From: an uncultured Pelagibacteraceae bacterium
GTDB lineage: Bacteria; Pseudomonadota; Alphaproteobacteria; Pelagibacterales; Pelagibacteraceae
NCBI GenBank assembly: GCA_902588635.1
Contig: CACIPW010000001.1
Location: 1-64,000 of the forward strand
DNA: 64,000 nucleotides
Reading direction: 5' to 3'
This document shows, piece after piece, positions 18,210-27,812 of the stretch. The number at the start of each line of letters is the position of its first letter. Positions within the stretch are counted from its first letter, which is position 1. The notes below the pieces were generated by a model, which saw only the letters and a program-made list of their open reading frames with translations, did no database searches and was not told the origin of the DNA. A program made the translations under genes and the position numbers.

Positions 18210-18836
18210 ATGACTTTAAAATACAGATTTAATTTAAAAGACATAAAGCTTGAGGATTTTAAGCTTTATTTATTTTCTTTGTTTAAAGCTTTCATACCTA
18301 AAAAAAAAATAAAAGATATGAAAGATCTTAAGGAGTTTATTCAAAAAAAATCAGCATGGGTATCTCAAGTAACTTTGTACAGTTATTTAAAAACAAGAAT
18401 GGGTACAAAGTATGTATTACACTTTGACGACGAGGTATTGTTAGGTTCTATTAACAAAGCTAAATGGAATATTTATTCAGTTGCTCTACAAGATCTTACT
18501 TTTTTTAGTTTTTCATATCTCAATGTTTTTTTTAATTATCAAGAAGTTGAAAATGCAAAAAAGATTTATGAAAATATTTTAGATGATGAAATTTCAAATG
18601 GAATGTCGGCTGATATCATAGAAAAAGGAAAAAAAACTTTTGAAGAACGTTTGCAAAAAATAAACTGGAAAACTCATTGCGGTTCTTTACCATTTAACGA
18701 TAGCGCTTTGTCGTTATATGAGTGGGCTCCTATAGCCGATGAATTAAAAACTTTAGATAGAAAAATAGTTTTAAATTCTATGATTTTAAAATGGGATAAT
18801 ATTCAGAAAGAATTTATAAAATTAATTAAATTTTAA
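18210..18836 (+). CDS. Conserved protein of unknown function (208 aa)
   Basis: I do not recognise a characterised family. The product is soluble-looking, with a basic N-terminus and a block [26 protein letters not shown] near residues 54-79 that resembles alphaproteobacterial proteins of unknown function. No catalytic motif is evident. A Shine-Dalgarno-like GAGG precedes the ATG by 6-7 bases. It lies between the symporter genes (divergent) and acs (convergent, 3' ends overlapping by 11 bases), so a link to acetate use is only positional. Confidence 0.75.
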   Translation: MTLKYRFNLKDIKLEDFKLYLFSLFKAFIPKKKIKDMKDLKEFIQKKSAWVSQVTLYSYLKTRMGTKYVLHFDDEVLLGSINKAKWNIYSVALQDLTFFSFSYLNVFFNYQEVENAKKIYENILDDEISNGMSADIIEKGKKTFEERLQKINWKTHCGSLPFNDSALSLYEWAPIADELKTLDRKIVLNSMILKWDNIQKEFIKLIKF

Positions 18837-20865
18837 TATTTTTTCTATTTTGGACTAAACTTTCGACTACTGTTGGATCTGCCAATGTTGTTGTGTCGCC
18901 CAATTGATCATGTTCGTTTGCTGCAATTTTTCTTAAAATTCTTCTCATAATTTTTCCAGATCTTGTTTTTGGAAGTCCAGGAGAAAAATGTATAAGGTCA
19001 GGTGTTGCAATTGGTCCAATTTGTTTTCTTACCCAAAGCTTCAATTCTCTTTCAAGATCATAATCTTCTTTTTCTCCAGCATTCAAAGTTACATAACAAT
19101 ATAAGCCGCTACCTTTAATATCATGAGGGTAGCCAACGACCGCAGCCTCAGCAACTTTTGGATGAGCAACAAAAGCACTTTCAATTTCTGCCGTTCCCAA
19201 GTTATGTCCAGATACAATTATCACATCATCTACTCTACCAGTAATCCAGTAATATCCATCCTTATCCCTCTTACATCCATCGCCTGTAAAATATTTTCCA
19301 TCAAATTGAGAAAAGTATGTATCAATAAATCTTTGATGGTCACCATAAACAGTTCTCATTTGTCCAGGCCATGATTGTGCTATGCACAATCTTCCTTTAC
19401 ATTCGCCTTTTAATGTTGCACCTTTTTCATCTACAATAACTGGTTTAATCCCATAAAAAGGTTTAGTTGCAGATCCTGGTTTCAAATTTATTGCACCGGT
19501 TTGTGGACTAATAAGTATTCCTCCAGTTTCTGTTTGCCACCAAGTATCAACAATCGGACATTTTGAATTCCCAACTGTTTTATAATACCACTTCCAAGCC
19601 TCTGGGTTTATGGGTTCTCCAACAGTTCCTAATAGTTTTAACGATTTTCTTGAAGTTTTTTTAACTGGATCTTCACCTTCTCTCATAAGCGCTCTTATTG
19701 CTGTAGGAGCTGTATAGAAAATATTTACTTTATATTTATCAACTATTTGCCACCACCTCGAACTGTCTGGATATGTTGGTATTCCCTCAAACATTATTGT
19801 TGTTGCTCCATTAGAAAGAGGTCCATAAATTATATAACTGTGACCTGTAATCCAACCAATGTCGGCAGTACACCAGTAAATGTCTTTTGGTTTGTAGTTA
19901 AAAATATATTGATGGGTCATAGAGGCATAAACCATATACCCGCCGGTTGTATGCAAAACTCCTTTTGGTTTTCCAGTTGAACCAGATGTATAAAGTATGA
20001 ATAAAGGATCTTCCGCATTCATTTCTTCTGGCTCGCAGTTAGTAGAAATATTTTTAATCATATCGTCATACCAAATATCTCTTTTACTATCCCAATTAAT
20101 ATAATTTCCGGTTCTTTTAACAACTATGCATTTTTTAATATCTCTACATTTAGAAAGAGCTTGATCAGTAATATCTTTAAGTGGAATAGTTTTTCCTCCT
20201 CTTATTCCCTCATCCGCAGTTATTACGTAATCTGATTTACAATCATCAATTCTTCCTGCTATTGAATCTGGTGAAAAACCGCCAAATATTATTGAATGTA
20301 TTGCTCCTATTCTCGCGCATGCAAGCATAGTAAAAGCTAATTCTGGAATCATTGTGAGATAAATAGTAACTCGATCACCTTTCTTAATGCCTAATTGTTT
20401 AAGTCCATTAGCAACTCTTGAAACTTCTTTATGCAATTGTTTATAGGAAATTTTCTTTGTATCTTTTGGGTTGTCACCAACCCATATTATTGCAGTTTTA
20501 TCTTTTTTATCTTTTAGATGTCTATCAATACAGTTTTCAGATGCATTTAAGGTTCCGTCCTCATACCATCTGATATAAACTTCATCTTTACTATATTTTA
20601 CGTTTTTAATTTTTTTATATGGTTTAATCCAATCTATTCTTTTACCTTCTTTTTTCCAAAATTCATCATTACTTTGGATTGATTTTTTGTATTTAGCTTC
20701 ATAACCTGATTTATTAACTATGGCCCTTTTGATCCACTCAGTTTTAGTCTTGATAGTTAAGCCGCCACTCTCACTTTTAGTTTTGTTATTTTTTTTATAT
20801 GTTTTTTTTTTGATTTTTTTATAAAATTTTTTTTTTTTTGATTTTTTTTTAGATCTTCTGGCCAT
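18826..20865 (-). CDS. acs: Acetyl-CoA synthetase with a lysine-rich N-terminal extension
   Basis: Acs activates acetate to acetyl-CoA via acetyl-AMP. Motifs are in order: [12 protein letters not shown] near residue 292, [10 protein letters not shown] near 443, YFTGDG near 530, and the C-terminal catalytic lysine in [11 protein letters not shown] near 640. The body is normal, but the first 45 residues are a lysine-rich tail ([19 protein letters not shown]) not seen in typical Acs of about 650 residues. I found no ATG between residue 1 and the core of the protein, so the extension is probably translated. The coding strand there has runs of 9 and 13 A, prone to slippage. The regulatory lysine suggests possible control by acetylation. 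Confidence 0.93.
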   Translation of the reverse strand: MARRSKKKSKKKKFYKKIKKKTYKKNNKTKSESGGLTIKTKTEWIKRAIVNKSGYEAKYKKSIQSNDEFWKKEGKRIDWIKPYKKIKNVKYSKDEVYIRWYEDGTLNASENCIDRHLKDKKDKTAIIWVGDNPKDTKKISYKQLHKEVSRVANGLKQLGIKKGDRVTIYLTMIPELAFTMLACARIGAIHSIIFGGFSPDSIAGRIDDCKSDYVITADEGIRGGKTIPLKDITDQALSKCRDIKKCIVVKRTGNYINWDSKRDIWYDDMIKNISTNCEPEEMNAEDPLFILYTSGSTGKPKGVLHTTGGYMVYASMTHQYIFNYKPKDIYWCTADIGWITGHSYIIYGPLSNGATTIMFEGIPTYPDSSRWWQIVDKYKVNIFYTAPTAIRALMREGEDPVKKTSRKSLKLLGTVGEPINPEAWKWYYKTVGNSKCPIVDTWWQTETGGILISPQTGAINLKPGSATKPFYGIKPVIVDEKGATLKGECKGRLCIAQSWPGQMRTVYGDHQRFIDTYFSQFDGKYFTGDGCKRDKDGYYWITGRVDDVIIVSGHNLGTAEIESAFVAHPKVAEAAVVGYPHDIKGSGLYCYVTLNAGEKEDYDLERELKLWVRKQIGPIATPDLIHFSPGLPKTRSGKIMRRILRKIAANEHDQLGDTTTLADPTVVESLVQNRKNIKI

Positions 20866-20877
20866 GATTTTTTTTTA

Positions 20878-21291
20878 TTAAATATTACCCATCTTATTTA
20901 TAATTTTCCAGCTTTTTGAATCTATTGGCATTACTGAAAGTCTGCTCTGTTTTACTAGAGATAAGTGCTTAAGTTCTTTATCTTTTTTAATATTTTCTAG
21001 TGTAACTGGTTTTTTCAGTTTATTTCTGAATTTAACTTGTACAGCAAAAAACCTTTTTTTTTTATCAGACGGATCAATAAAAGCCTCTTTAGTCACTTCA
21101 ATTATTCCAACAATTTCTTTTCCTATGTTTGAATGATAAAAAAAACAGAGATCGCCCTTTTTCATTTTTTTTAAATTATTTGCCGCCTGGTAATTTCTAA
21201 CACCATCCCACATAGACCCTTTCAAGCCTTCTTTTTTTTGTTGATCTATAGACCAAACATTTGGCTCAGATTTAAGTAACCAATAAGACAT
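20878..21291 (-). CDS. EVE domain protein
   Basis: The 137-residue protein is a single EVE (PUA-like) domain: YWLLKSEPNVWSIDQ at the start, WDGVRNYQAANNLKKMKKGDLCFFYHSN near residues 29-55, and GIIEVTKEAFIDPSD near 63. EVE domains bind modified bases in DNA or RNA; the bacterial function is not established. It lies 12 bases upstream of acs on the same strand and is probably cotranscribed with it. Confidence 0.93.
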   Translation of the reverse strand: MSYWLLKSEPNVWSIDQQKKEGLKGSMWDGVRNYQAANNLKKMKKGDLCFFYHSNIGKEIVGIIEVTKEAFIDPSDKKKRFFAVQVKFRNKLKKPVTLENIKKDKELKHLSLVKQSRLSVMPIDSKSWKIINKMGNI

Positions 21292-21347
21292 TTTTTTTAC
21301 TAATAATGTTTTATCATCATAAAATAAAAATATATATTATAAATTAA

Positions 21348-23675
21348 ATGAAATCTAAATTTAATGAAGCTTTAAGCTTTTTTCAAAAAGGTCAGCTGGA
21401 TGAAGCAAAAAAAATTTGTTTAAAAATTTTAAAAGAACAACCTGATAATTTTAATGTTTTACATTTGCTTGGCGTAATTGCGTTTAAAGAAAAGGACTAT
21501 GTAAAATCGGAAGATTTAATAGAAAAAGCTATTAAAATAAAACCTAACCAAGTAGAAATTTATAACTTTTATGCTTTAATATTAGTTAATCTTAAAAAAT
21601 TTAATTTAGCCATCAAAAGTTGGGATGAAGCTATCAAGTTAAAACCAGATTATGCAGAAGCTTATAATAATAAAGGTAATATACTTTTTGTATTGAAAAA
21701 AAATGAAGACGCATTAGAAAGTTATGAAAAAGCAATTCAGATCAAACCCGATTACGCAGATGCATATAACAATCGTGGAAACCCTCTGCGGAAGTTAAAA
21801 AAAATCAATGCCGCATTAGAAAGTTATGAGAAAGCTATAGAACATAATCCTAATCATGCAGAAGCTTATAATAATAAAGGTAATATATTTCTTGAATCAA
21901 AAAGAACTGATTCTGCAATAAAAAGTTATGAAAAAGTTATAGAAATTAAACCAAATCATGCGCAAGCACATAATAACCTTGGCATTGCACTTCATAAATT
22001 AAAAAAAAATGAAGCTGCATTAGAAAGTTATGAAAGAGCGATTAAGATCAAACCAGATTATGCAGAGGCTCATTATAACAAAGCAAATATCCTTTATGAA
22101 TTAGAAAAAATAGATGAATCATTAAAAAGTTATGAAAGAGCGATTAAAATCAAACCAGATTATGCAGAGGCTTATTTTAACAAAGGTGGTGTACTTCTTG
22201 CATTAAATGTAAATGGAGAAGCGCTTACTAACTTTAAAAAAGTTTTGGAGATTAAACCAGATTTTGAAAGTTTGTCAGGCACAATGATGTATACTAAACT
22301 CAAACTATGCAATTGGGAAAATTTTAACAAAGATTTAGAAAATCTTAAAGATGTAGCTGCCGATTCTGAAAAAAAAGTAAACCCACATAATTTATTATTT
22401 TGTTATGATTCACTAAAAATACAAAGATCCGCAGCAAAAAAATGGTCAGATATAAAGTTTTCTTCTATTCCATTAAATCAACAGCAATATCAATCCCAAA
22501 ATCCATTGAATTCTAATGAAGATTTATATTTAACTCCAAAAAGAGAAATAAACAAAAAAATTAAAATTGGATATTATTCTGCCGATTTGCGAGAACATGC
22601 CGTTGGTCAATTGATAGTTAATTTATTTGAATTACATGATAAATCAAAGTTTGAAATATTTGGTTTTTATTTTGGTCCGGATGTGAATGATGATGTTTAT
22701 AAAAGAATTTCAAATTCTACGGATAAATTTATTAATGTTAAATCAAAAAACGAAACAGAAATAGTTCAACTCTCAAGAGACTTTGGGATTGATATTGCTG
22801 TTGATTTAATGGGATATACATCAAAAAATAGATTTAAAATTTTTGCTGAAAGATGTGCCCCACTACAAGTGAGTTATCTTGGTTATCCTGGAACTACAGG
22901 TGCAAATTATATTGACTATTTAATTGCTGATAAAATTTTGATACCCAAAGAAAGTCAAGAATATTATTCTGAAAAGATAATTTATTTACCAAATACTTTT
23001 TTAGTAAATGACTCAGCAAAAAAAATATCTAAAAAAATTTTTACAAGAGAAGAACTTAATTTGCCAAAAAATGATTTTGTTTTTTGTTGTTTTAATCAAA
23101 GTTATAAAATATTACCCAAAACCTTTGATATTTGGATGAGAATATTAAAAAGGGTTAAAGGTAGTGTGCTTTGGTTGTTTAATAGTAATGAAATATCTTG
23201 TAAAAATTTAAAACAAGAAGCTGTTAAAAGAGACGTAGATCCCAATCGAATTATATTTGCAAATCGTTTACCACTGCTTGAAGAACATCTAGCAAGATAC
23301 AAAGCTGCAGATTTATTTCTTGATACTTTGCCTTACACTGCACACTCTACATGCAGTGATTCATTGGAAGGTGGATTGCCAGTTCTTACTCTTCAAGGAG
23401 AAACATATGCAAGTAGAGTTTCTTCAAGTTTATTGAATGTGCTTGATTTAAAAGAATTAATTACACACTCTTCAAAGGAATATGAAGATGTGGCAGTAGA
23501 ACTTGCTAGTGATTTGTCCAAATTAAAAGATATAAAAAATAAATTAGATGTTAATAAAAATAAAACACCTTTATTTAATACAAAACTTTTTACCAGTCAT
23601 ATAGAAAAAGCTTATTTAGAGATGAATAAAAAATACATTGAAAATAAAAAACCAGAAAATATTGAGATAAAATAA
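21348..23675 (+). CDS. TPR repeat protein with GT41 (OGT/SPINDLY-type) glycosyltransferase domain
   Basis: The 775-residue protein has about eight to nine 34-residue TPR units over residues 1-310 (recurrent ALESYEKAIQIKPDYADAYNN), a linker, and a C-terminal GT41 domain from about residue 400: KIGYYSADLREHAVGQL, IDIAVDLMGYT, APLQVSYLGYPGTTG, VFCCFNQSYKILP, and DTLPYTAHSTCSDSLEGGLPVLTLQGE. GT41 enzymes transfer GlcNAc or another sugar to Ser/Thr of proteins. The catalytic histidine region and the UDP-binding segment look intact. The target is unknown. A -10-like box ends only a few bases before the ATG. Confidence 0.93.
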   Translation: MKSKFNEALSFFQKGQLDEAKKICLKILKEQPDNFNVLHLLGVIAFKEKDYVKSEDLIEKAIKIKPNQVEIYNFYALILVNLKKFNLAIKSWDEAIKLKPDYAEAYNNKGNILFVLKKNEDALESYEKAIQIKPDYADAYNNRGNPLRKLKKINAALESYEKAIEHNPNHAEAYNNKGNIFLESKRTDSAIKSYEKVIEIKPNHAQAHNNLGIALHKLKKNEAALESYERAIKIKPDYAEAHYNKANILYELEKIDESLKSYERAIKIKPDYAEAYFNKGGVLLALNVNGEALTNFKKVLEIKPDFESLSGTMMYTKLKLCNWENFNKDLENLKDVAADSEKKVNPHNLLFCYDSLKIQRSAAKKWSDIKFSSIPLNQQQYQSQNPLNSNEDLYLTPKREINKKIKIGYYSADLREHAVGQLIVNLFELHDKSKFEIFGFYFGPDVNDDVYKRISNSTDKFINVKSKNETEIVQLSRDFGIDIAVDLMGYTSKNRFKIFAERCAPLQVSYLGYPGTTGANYIDYLIADKILIPKESQEYYSEKIIYLPNTFLVNDSAKKISKKIFTREELNLPKNDFVFCCFNQSYKILPKTFDIWMRILKRVKGSVLWLFNSNEISCKNLKQEAVKRDVDPNRIIFANRLPLLEEHLARYKAADLFLDTLPYTAHSTCSDSLEGGLPVLTLQGETYASRVSSSLLNVLDLKELITHSSKEYEDVAVELASDLSKLKDIKNKLDVNKNKTPLFNTKLFTSHIEKAYLEMNKKYIENKKPENIEIK
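21630..22265 (+). repeat. 102-bp tandem repeats encoding TPR units
   Basis: About six units with a period near 102 bases encode the central TPRs. Some neighbours are nearly identical at DNA level, for example the stretches around 22034 and 22136 (GAAAGAGCGATTAA.ATCAAA). This is coding repeat structure, not a CRISPR array or mobile element. The near identity of adjacent units implies recent duplication or gene-conversion-like homogenisation. Confidence 0.8.
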
Positions 23676-23685
23676 ATTTAAATTT

Positions 23686-24756
23686 TTATAATTTAACACC
23701 AGCGCCTTTTAAAAAAACAGCATTTTCATCTAGAGCCCATCTTGGTTTTGCAGGATAGTCTAATTTGTTAAATTGTTTTTTTTTAAATTTTTCTAAACCA
23801 ACCATTGCTATCATAGCGGCGTTATCCCCGCATAAATTAACTGGAGGGAAAATTGATTCAAAGTTTTCTTCCTTGCATAAATTTTCTAGAACTTTTCTAA
23901 TTTTTTTATTTGCCGCAACTCCACCAGCTACTACAAATTTATTTCCATTATTATTTATTTTTCTAAATTCTTTGAAAGCTATTTTACTTTTTTTATATAA
24001 TATTTCTTCAATAGTTTTTTGAAAAGAAGCCGCAAGATCAAATTTTTCTTTTTTAGTTTTAATTTTTTTTGAAATTGTTAAAACTGCAGTCTTAAGACCA
24101 GCGAAAGATAAATTGCAGCCACCCCTATTAATTATTGGTTTAGGTAAATTAAATTTGTTTGGATCTCCTTGTTTTGCATACTCTTCAATTTGTGGACCTC
24201 CAGGAAATTCAATACCAATCAATTTTGCTGTTTTATCAAATGCCTCACCAACAGCATCGTCAATTGTTGTTCCTAATCTTTTGTACTTTCCTAAATTTTC
24301 AACACTAAGAAATTGACTATGCCCACCAGATATTAAAAGTAGTAAATATGGATAATTAAGTTTTGAATTAAGTTTTGGACTTAACGCATGTCCCTCAAGA
24401 TGATTAACAGCAATGAAAGGTTTTTTTAATGAAGCTGCAATAGCTTTTCCAAAATTAAAACCAACCGACAGGCAGACAATAAGTCCTGGGCCAGCAGTGG
24501 CAGCTACGGCATCAATATCTTTAATTTTTATTCCACTTTCACTAATTGCCTTTTTTGTTATTAAGTCAATTTTTTCTGCATGAGATCTTGCTGCAAGTTC
24601 TGGAACCACTCCTCCAAATTCTTTGTGAACATCAATTTGACTTGAAACAATGTTAGATAAAATTTTAACATTTTCATCTTTGTTTTGTTGTATTATTGAG
24701 GCAGCTGTTTCGTCACAGCTTGTTTCAATTCCTAATATTATAGGTTTTTTTTTCAT
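23686..24756 (-). CDS. tsaD: tRNA threonylcarbamoyladenosine synthase subunit TsaD
   Basis: TsaD transfers the threonylcarbamoyl group to A37 of ANN-decoding tRNAs, with TsaB and TsaE. The ASKHA-fold protein has GIETSCDETAAS at residues 9-20, the metal-binding HLEGHALSP near 118, LLISGGHSQ near 139, and the C-terminal CGDNAAMIAMVG near 308. Its 356 residues are normal. It stands alone on the minus strand, divergent from hemC, with convergent neighbour 10 bases away. Confidence 0.97.
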   Translation of the reverse strand: MKKKPIILGIETSCDETAASIIQQNKDENVKILSNIVSSQIDVHKEFGGVVPELAARSHAEKIDLITKKAISESGIKIKDIDAVAATAGPGLIVCLSVGFNFGKAIAASLKKPFIAVNHLEGHALSPKLNSKLNYPYLLLLISGGHSQFLSVENLGKYKRLGTTIDDAVGEAFDKTAKLIGIEFPGGPQIEEYAKQGDPNKFNLPKPIINRGGCNLSFAGLKTAVLTISKKIKTKKEKFDLAASFQKTIEEILYKKSKIAFKEFRKINNNGNKFVVAGGVAANKKIRKVLENLCKEENFESIFPPVNLCGDNAAMIAMVGLEKFKKKQFNKLDYPAKPRWALDENAVFLKGAGVKL

Positions 24757-24815
24757 TAAATTAGTTTTTATAAATATTAAAATCTCAATGTAAGGTATGG
24801 ATTATAAAAAATTAA

Positions 24816-25730
24816 ATGAAAAGTAAAAAAATTATTATTGGTTCTCGTGGTAGTAAATTAGCATTAATTTATGCTGAAAGAGCCAAAGCTGAACTTAAAA
24901 ATTATTCAAAAGAGCTTGATATTGAGATAAAAAAAATAACAACAAAGGGAGATGCAATTCAAGATGTAAGACTTTCAGACACTGGCGGCAAAGGATTATT
25001 TTGTAAATTAATTGAAGAAGAATTAATAAATAAAAAAATAGACATAGCTGTTCACGCTCTCAAAGATCTTCCGTCAAATGAAACAGAAGGTTTAATTACC
25101 AATTGTTTTTTGGAAAGAAATGATCCAAGAGAGATTTTAATTAGTAAAAATAATTTGGATTTTCAAAAACTTAAAAAAGATTCTATTGTAGGAACTTCAT
25201 CATTCAGAAGAGAATTTCAATTAAAAAGAATTAGAAATGATTTAAAATATAAACTTATAAGAGGAAATGTTGATACAAGAATTAAAAAATTAAATGAAAA
25301 TCTTTTTGATGCGATAATTTTATCTTATGCAGGAATTAAATCTTTGAATTTAACAAATAATATTTCTCAAATTTTTTCGGTTTCTGAAATTATTCCCAGT
25401 GCAGGACAGGGAATAATTGCGTTACAGTGCAGAAAAAATGATGATAATACTATAAAATTACTAAATGAAATAAATCATAAAGAAACACATTATTGTGTTC
25501 AGGCTGAAAGGAATGTTTTAAAGATTTTGGAAGGTGATTGCGAAACAGCAGTTGGAGTTTTGGCAAAAATCGAATTTAATAAAGTTGTTTTAGAAGCAGA
25601 GTTATTTTCTTTAGATGGAAAACAAAGATTTTATTTTAAATCTTCAAAAGATCTTAATTTGGCTTCTGAACTTGGAAAAGAAGTTGGTGAAATGCTAAAA
25701 AAAAAATCTAAAGATTCATATAAAAAATAA
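24816..25730 (+). CDS. hemC: Porphobilinogen deaminase
   Basis: HemC polymerises four porphobilinogens to hydroxymethylbilane on the haem pathway. The protein shows IIGSRGSKLALIYAE near the start, the substrate aspartate in VHALKDLPS near residue 83, GTSSFRRE near 126, RGNVDTRIKKL near 148, and the cofactor-bearing cysteine in LEGDCETAVG near 240. Its 304 residues match. It is divergent from tsaD; TATAAA ends about 7 bases before the ATG, so the mRNA may be leaderless. hemD follows by 2 bases. Confidence 0.97.
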   Translation: MKSKKIIIGSRGSKLALIYAERAKAELKNYSKELDIEIKKITTKGDAIQDVRLSDTGGKGLFCKLIEEELINKKIDIAVHALKDLPSNETEGLITNCFLERNDPREILISKNNLDFQKLKKDSIVGTSSFRREFQLKRIRNDLKYKLIRGNVDTRIKKLNENLFDAIILSYAGIKSLNLTNNISQIFSVSEIIPSAGQGIIALQCRKNDDNTIKLLNEINHKETHYCVQAERNVLKILEGDCETAVGVLAKIEFNKVVLEAELFSLDGKQRFYFKSSKDLNLASELGKEVGEMLKKKSKDSYKK

Positions 25731-25732
25731 TT

Positions 25733-26431
25733 ATGCATATTTTGTTTACTAGACCTTTAGAAGACTGTCGGGAAATAATGATAAAATTTCAATTATTAGG
25801 TCATAAAGTTTCACATATGCCATTAATTTATGTAGAAAAAAAAAATTATGAAGAAATTAATTTTGAAGATTTTAAAGGAATAATTTTTACAAGCACTAAT
25901 GCGATTAAATTTTTAAATTTAAAAAAAATTAATAAAAAAATTAATTGTTTTTGTGTAGGAAATGCCACGGAAAAAAAAGCAAGAAATTCTGGCTTTCAAA
26001 ATACTTTTTCAGCCGAGGGAAATGTTAATAATTTGAAAGAACTTATTTTACAGAATTTTAACTCATCTGACGGAAAATTACTTTATGTTAGTGGAGAAAT
26101 TGTTTCTAATGAACTAGATAAAAAACTTATTTTTGAAGGATACGATGTTAAAAGAATAGTTAATTATACCACAAAACATGTTGAAAAATTAAATGAGGAT
26201 TTTGTAGAAAAAATCAAAATGAAAATGCCAAATATAGTCTACATCTATTCTCAAAATAGCGCAGCAAGCTTTTTAAATTTAATTAAAAACTATAATTTAA
26301 GTAATCTTTGGATGGACACTAATTTGATGTGTATAAGCGAAAAAACCTCATCTGTATTGAATGAAATTAAATGGAAAAAAATTTTTATTTTTAGCCCTGG
26401 TGAAGAAGAATTTTTACTATATAAAATTTAG
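25733..26431 (+). CDS. hemD: Uroporphyrinogen-III synthase
   Basis: HemD closes hydroxymethylbilane to uroporphyrinogen III. Conservation in this family is weak, but the N-terminal ILFTRPLEDCREI, the strand GIIFTSTNAIKFL near residue 47, CFCVGNATEKKARNSGF near 73 and YIYSQNSAASFLNLI near 165 fit. It lies directly after hemC, which is the strongest support. The next gene, a MscS-type channel, starts 2 bases later. Confidence 0.88.
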   Translation: MHILFTRPLEDCREIMIKFQLLGHKVSHMPLIYVEKKNYEEINFEDFKGIIFTSTNAIKFLNLKKINKKINCFCVGNATEKKARNSGFQNTFSAEGNVNNLKELILQNFNSSDGKLLYVSGEIVSNELDKKLIFEGYDVKRIVNYTTKHVEKLNEDFVEKIKMKMPNIVYIYSQNSAASFLNLIKNYNLSNLWMDTNLMCISEKTSSVLNEIKWKKIFIFSPGEEEFLLYKI

Positions 26432-26433
26432 TT

Positions 26434-27519
26434 ATGGAAATTTTTAATAATTTTAAAGAGCTTTTTTTGTCGGTATGGAGCAAGGGAATTCTTGGGGTAG
26501 ATATATTTCAAATTTTAATTGGAATTGGAATCTTTTTTATTTTTTTAATTTTTAGAGGTATTATAAGTAAAGTAATTATAAAAAGATTAGAAAGTATAGC
26601 TAAAAAAACTAGCAACAAACTGGACGATACTTTCGTTCAGGCAATGGAAGGTCCAGCAAGATTTCTTCCAATTGTTATAGGTTTTTTTATTGCAAGTTAT
26701 TATATGTCTTTTTCCGAAGATAGCAGAGCTATAGTAGACACAATAAATAGAACATTAATTACCATTTTTATTTTTTGGATAATGCATCAAATAATAGAAC
26801 CAATCTCATATATTTTAAGCGGTCTAGGCAAGGTTTTAACTAGAGAATTAATAGGCTGGATTATCAAATCATTAAAAATTTTAATTTTTATTCTTGGATT
26901 AGCGGCAGTGCTTGAACTTTGGGGAATAAAAATAGGACCAATTATAGCAGGATTAGGTTTGTTTGGTGTGGCCGTTGCACTAGGAGCACAAGATTTATTT
27001 AAAAATTTAATTTCTGGAATTTTAGTTTTAGTTGAAAAAAGATTTAAAATTGGAGATTGGATACTTGTAGAAGACATAATAGAGGGGATTGTTGAAAAAA
27101 TAGGCTTTAGATCAACTGTTATACGTAAGTTTGATAAATCGATTGCAATCATTCCAAATTTTCAATTTGCTGAAAATGCAGTAATTAATATTAGTCAAAC
27201 AACCAATTGGATTATTAGTTGGACAATAAATTTACAGTACGACACGACTGTTGAACAACTTAAAACAATAAGAAATGAGATAGAGGACTTTATAAAAAAA
27301 CACGAGGACTATAAGCCAGATCTTGGTTATGCAGTTAGAGTAGATAAATTTGCTGATAGTTCTATTGATATGTACATACGTTGCTTTACAAAAACAGATG
27401 ATTGGGACGAATGGTTAGCTGTTAAAGAAAGACTTGCTATTTCAATTAAGCAAATAGTTGAAAAAAATAAAGCTTCATTTGCTTTTCCAAGTCAGTCTAT
27501 TTATGTAGAGAAAAAATGA
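26434..27519 (+). CDS. MscS-family mechanosensitive channel
   Basis: The 361-residue protein has an N-terminal helix, two or three more membrane helices, and the MscS pore/beta-domain signature: GLGLFGVAVALGAQDLFKNLISGILVLVEKRFKIGDWI near residues 171-208, followed by the beta domain (GIVEKIGFRSTVIRKFD) and the alpha/beta C-terminal cage. MscS channels open on hypo-osmotic shock in the inner membrane. The alanine/glycine-rich pore helix is intact. It overlaps the following YggT gene by 4 bases (ATGA). Confidence 0.93.
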   Translation: MEIFNNFKELFLSVWSKGILGVDIFQILIGIGIFFIFLIFRGIISKVIIKRLESIAKKTSNKLDDTFVQAMEGPARFLPIVIGFFIASYYMSFSEDSRAIVDTINRTLITIFIFWIMHQIIEPISYILSGLGKVLTRELIGWIIKSLKILIFILGLAAVLELWGIKIGPIIAGLGLFGVAVALGAQDLFKNLISGILVLVEKRFKIGDWILVEDIIEGIVEKIGFRSTVIRKFDKSIAIIPNFQFAENAVINISQTTNWIISWTINLQYDTTVEQLKTIRNEIEDFIKKHEDYKPDLGYAVRVDKFADSSIDMYIRCFTKTDDWDEWLAVKERLAISIKQIVEKNKASFAFPSQSIYVEKK

Positions 27520-27809
27520 TTGCAATTTTTTATTTAGCTCTTCAAATCTTAAAGCTTTATTCTTACGTTGTAATCGCCAATGTAATTATTAGTTGGTTAA
27601 TTGCATTTAATGTTTTGAACACACAGAATAGATTTGTTTATTCTATTTTAGAATTAACCTATCGATTAACTGATCCAATTTTAAATAAAATAAGACGTTT
27701 TTTACCCAATCTAGGTAGTCTAGATATATCCCCAATTATATTACTTTTGTTGATTTGGTTTATAGAAATGTGTATGAAGCTCTACGTAGCACCAATGATA
27801 TTTAACTAA
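27516..27809 (+). CDS. YggT family membrane protein
   Basis: This 97-residue protein is a clear YggT: two hydrophobic halves with the middle motif LELTYRLTDPILNKIRRFLPNLGSLDISPIILLLLI. The 'P..LDiSPi' turn is diagnostic. It overlaps the MscS-type gene by 4 bases and precedes folD by 3 bases. YggT proteins have been linked to osmotic tolerance, which would suit the neighbouring channel, but this is inference. Confidence 0.88.
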   Translation: MIAIFYLALQILKLYSYVVIANVIISWLIAFNVLNTQNRFVYSILELTYRLTDPILNKIRRFLPNLGSLDISPIILLLLIWFIEMCMKLYVAPMIFN

Positions 27810-27812
27810 TTC

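Noticed and set aside
21630-22265. CRISPR-like direct repeats
   Set aside because: The 102-base period is in frame and encodes TPR units; there are no unrelated spacers and no cas genes.
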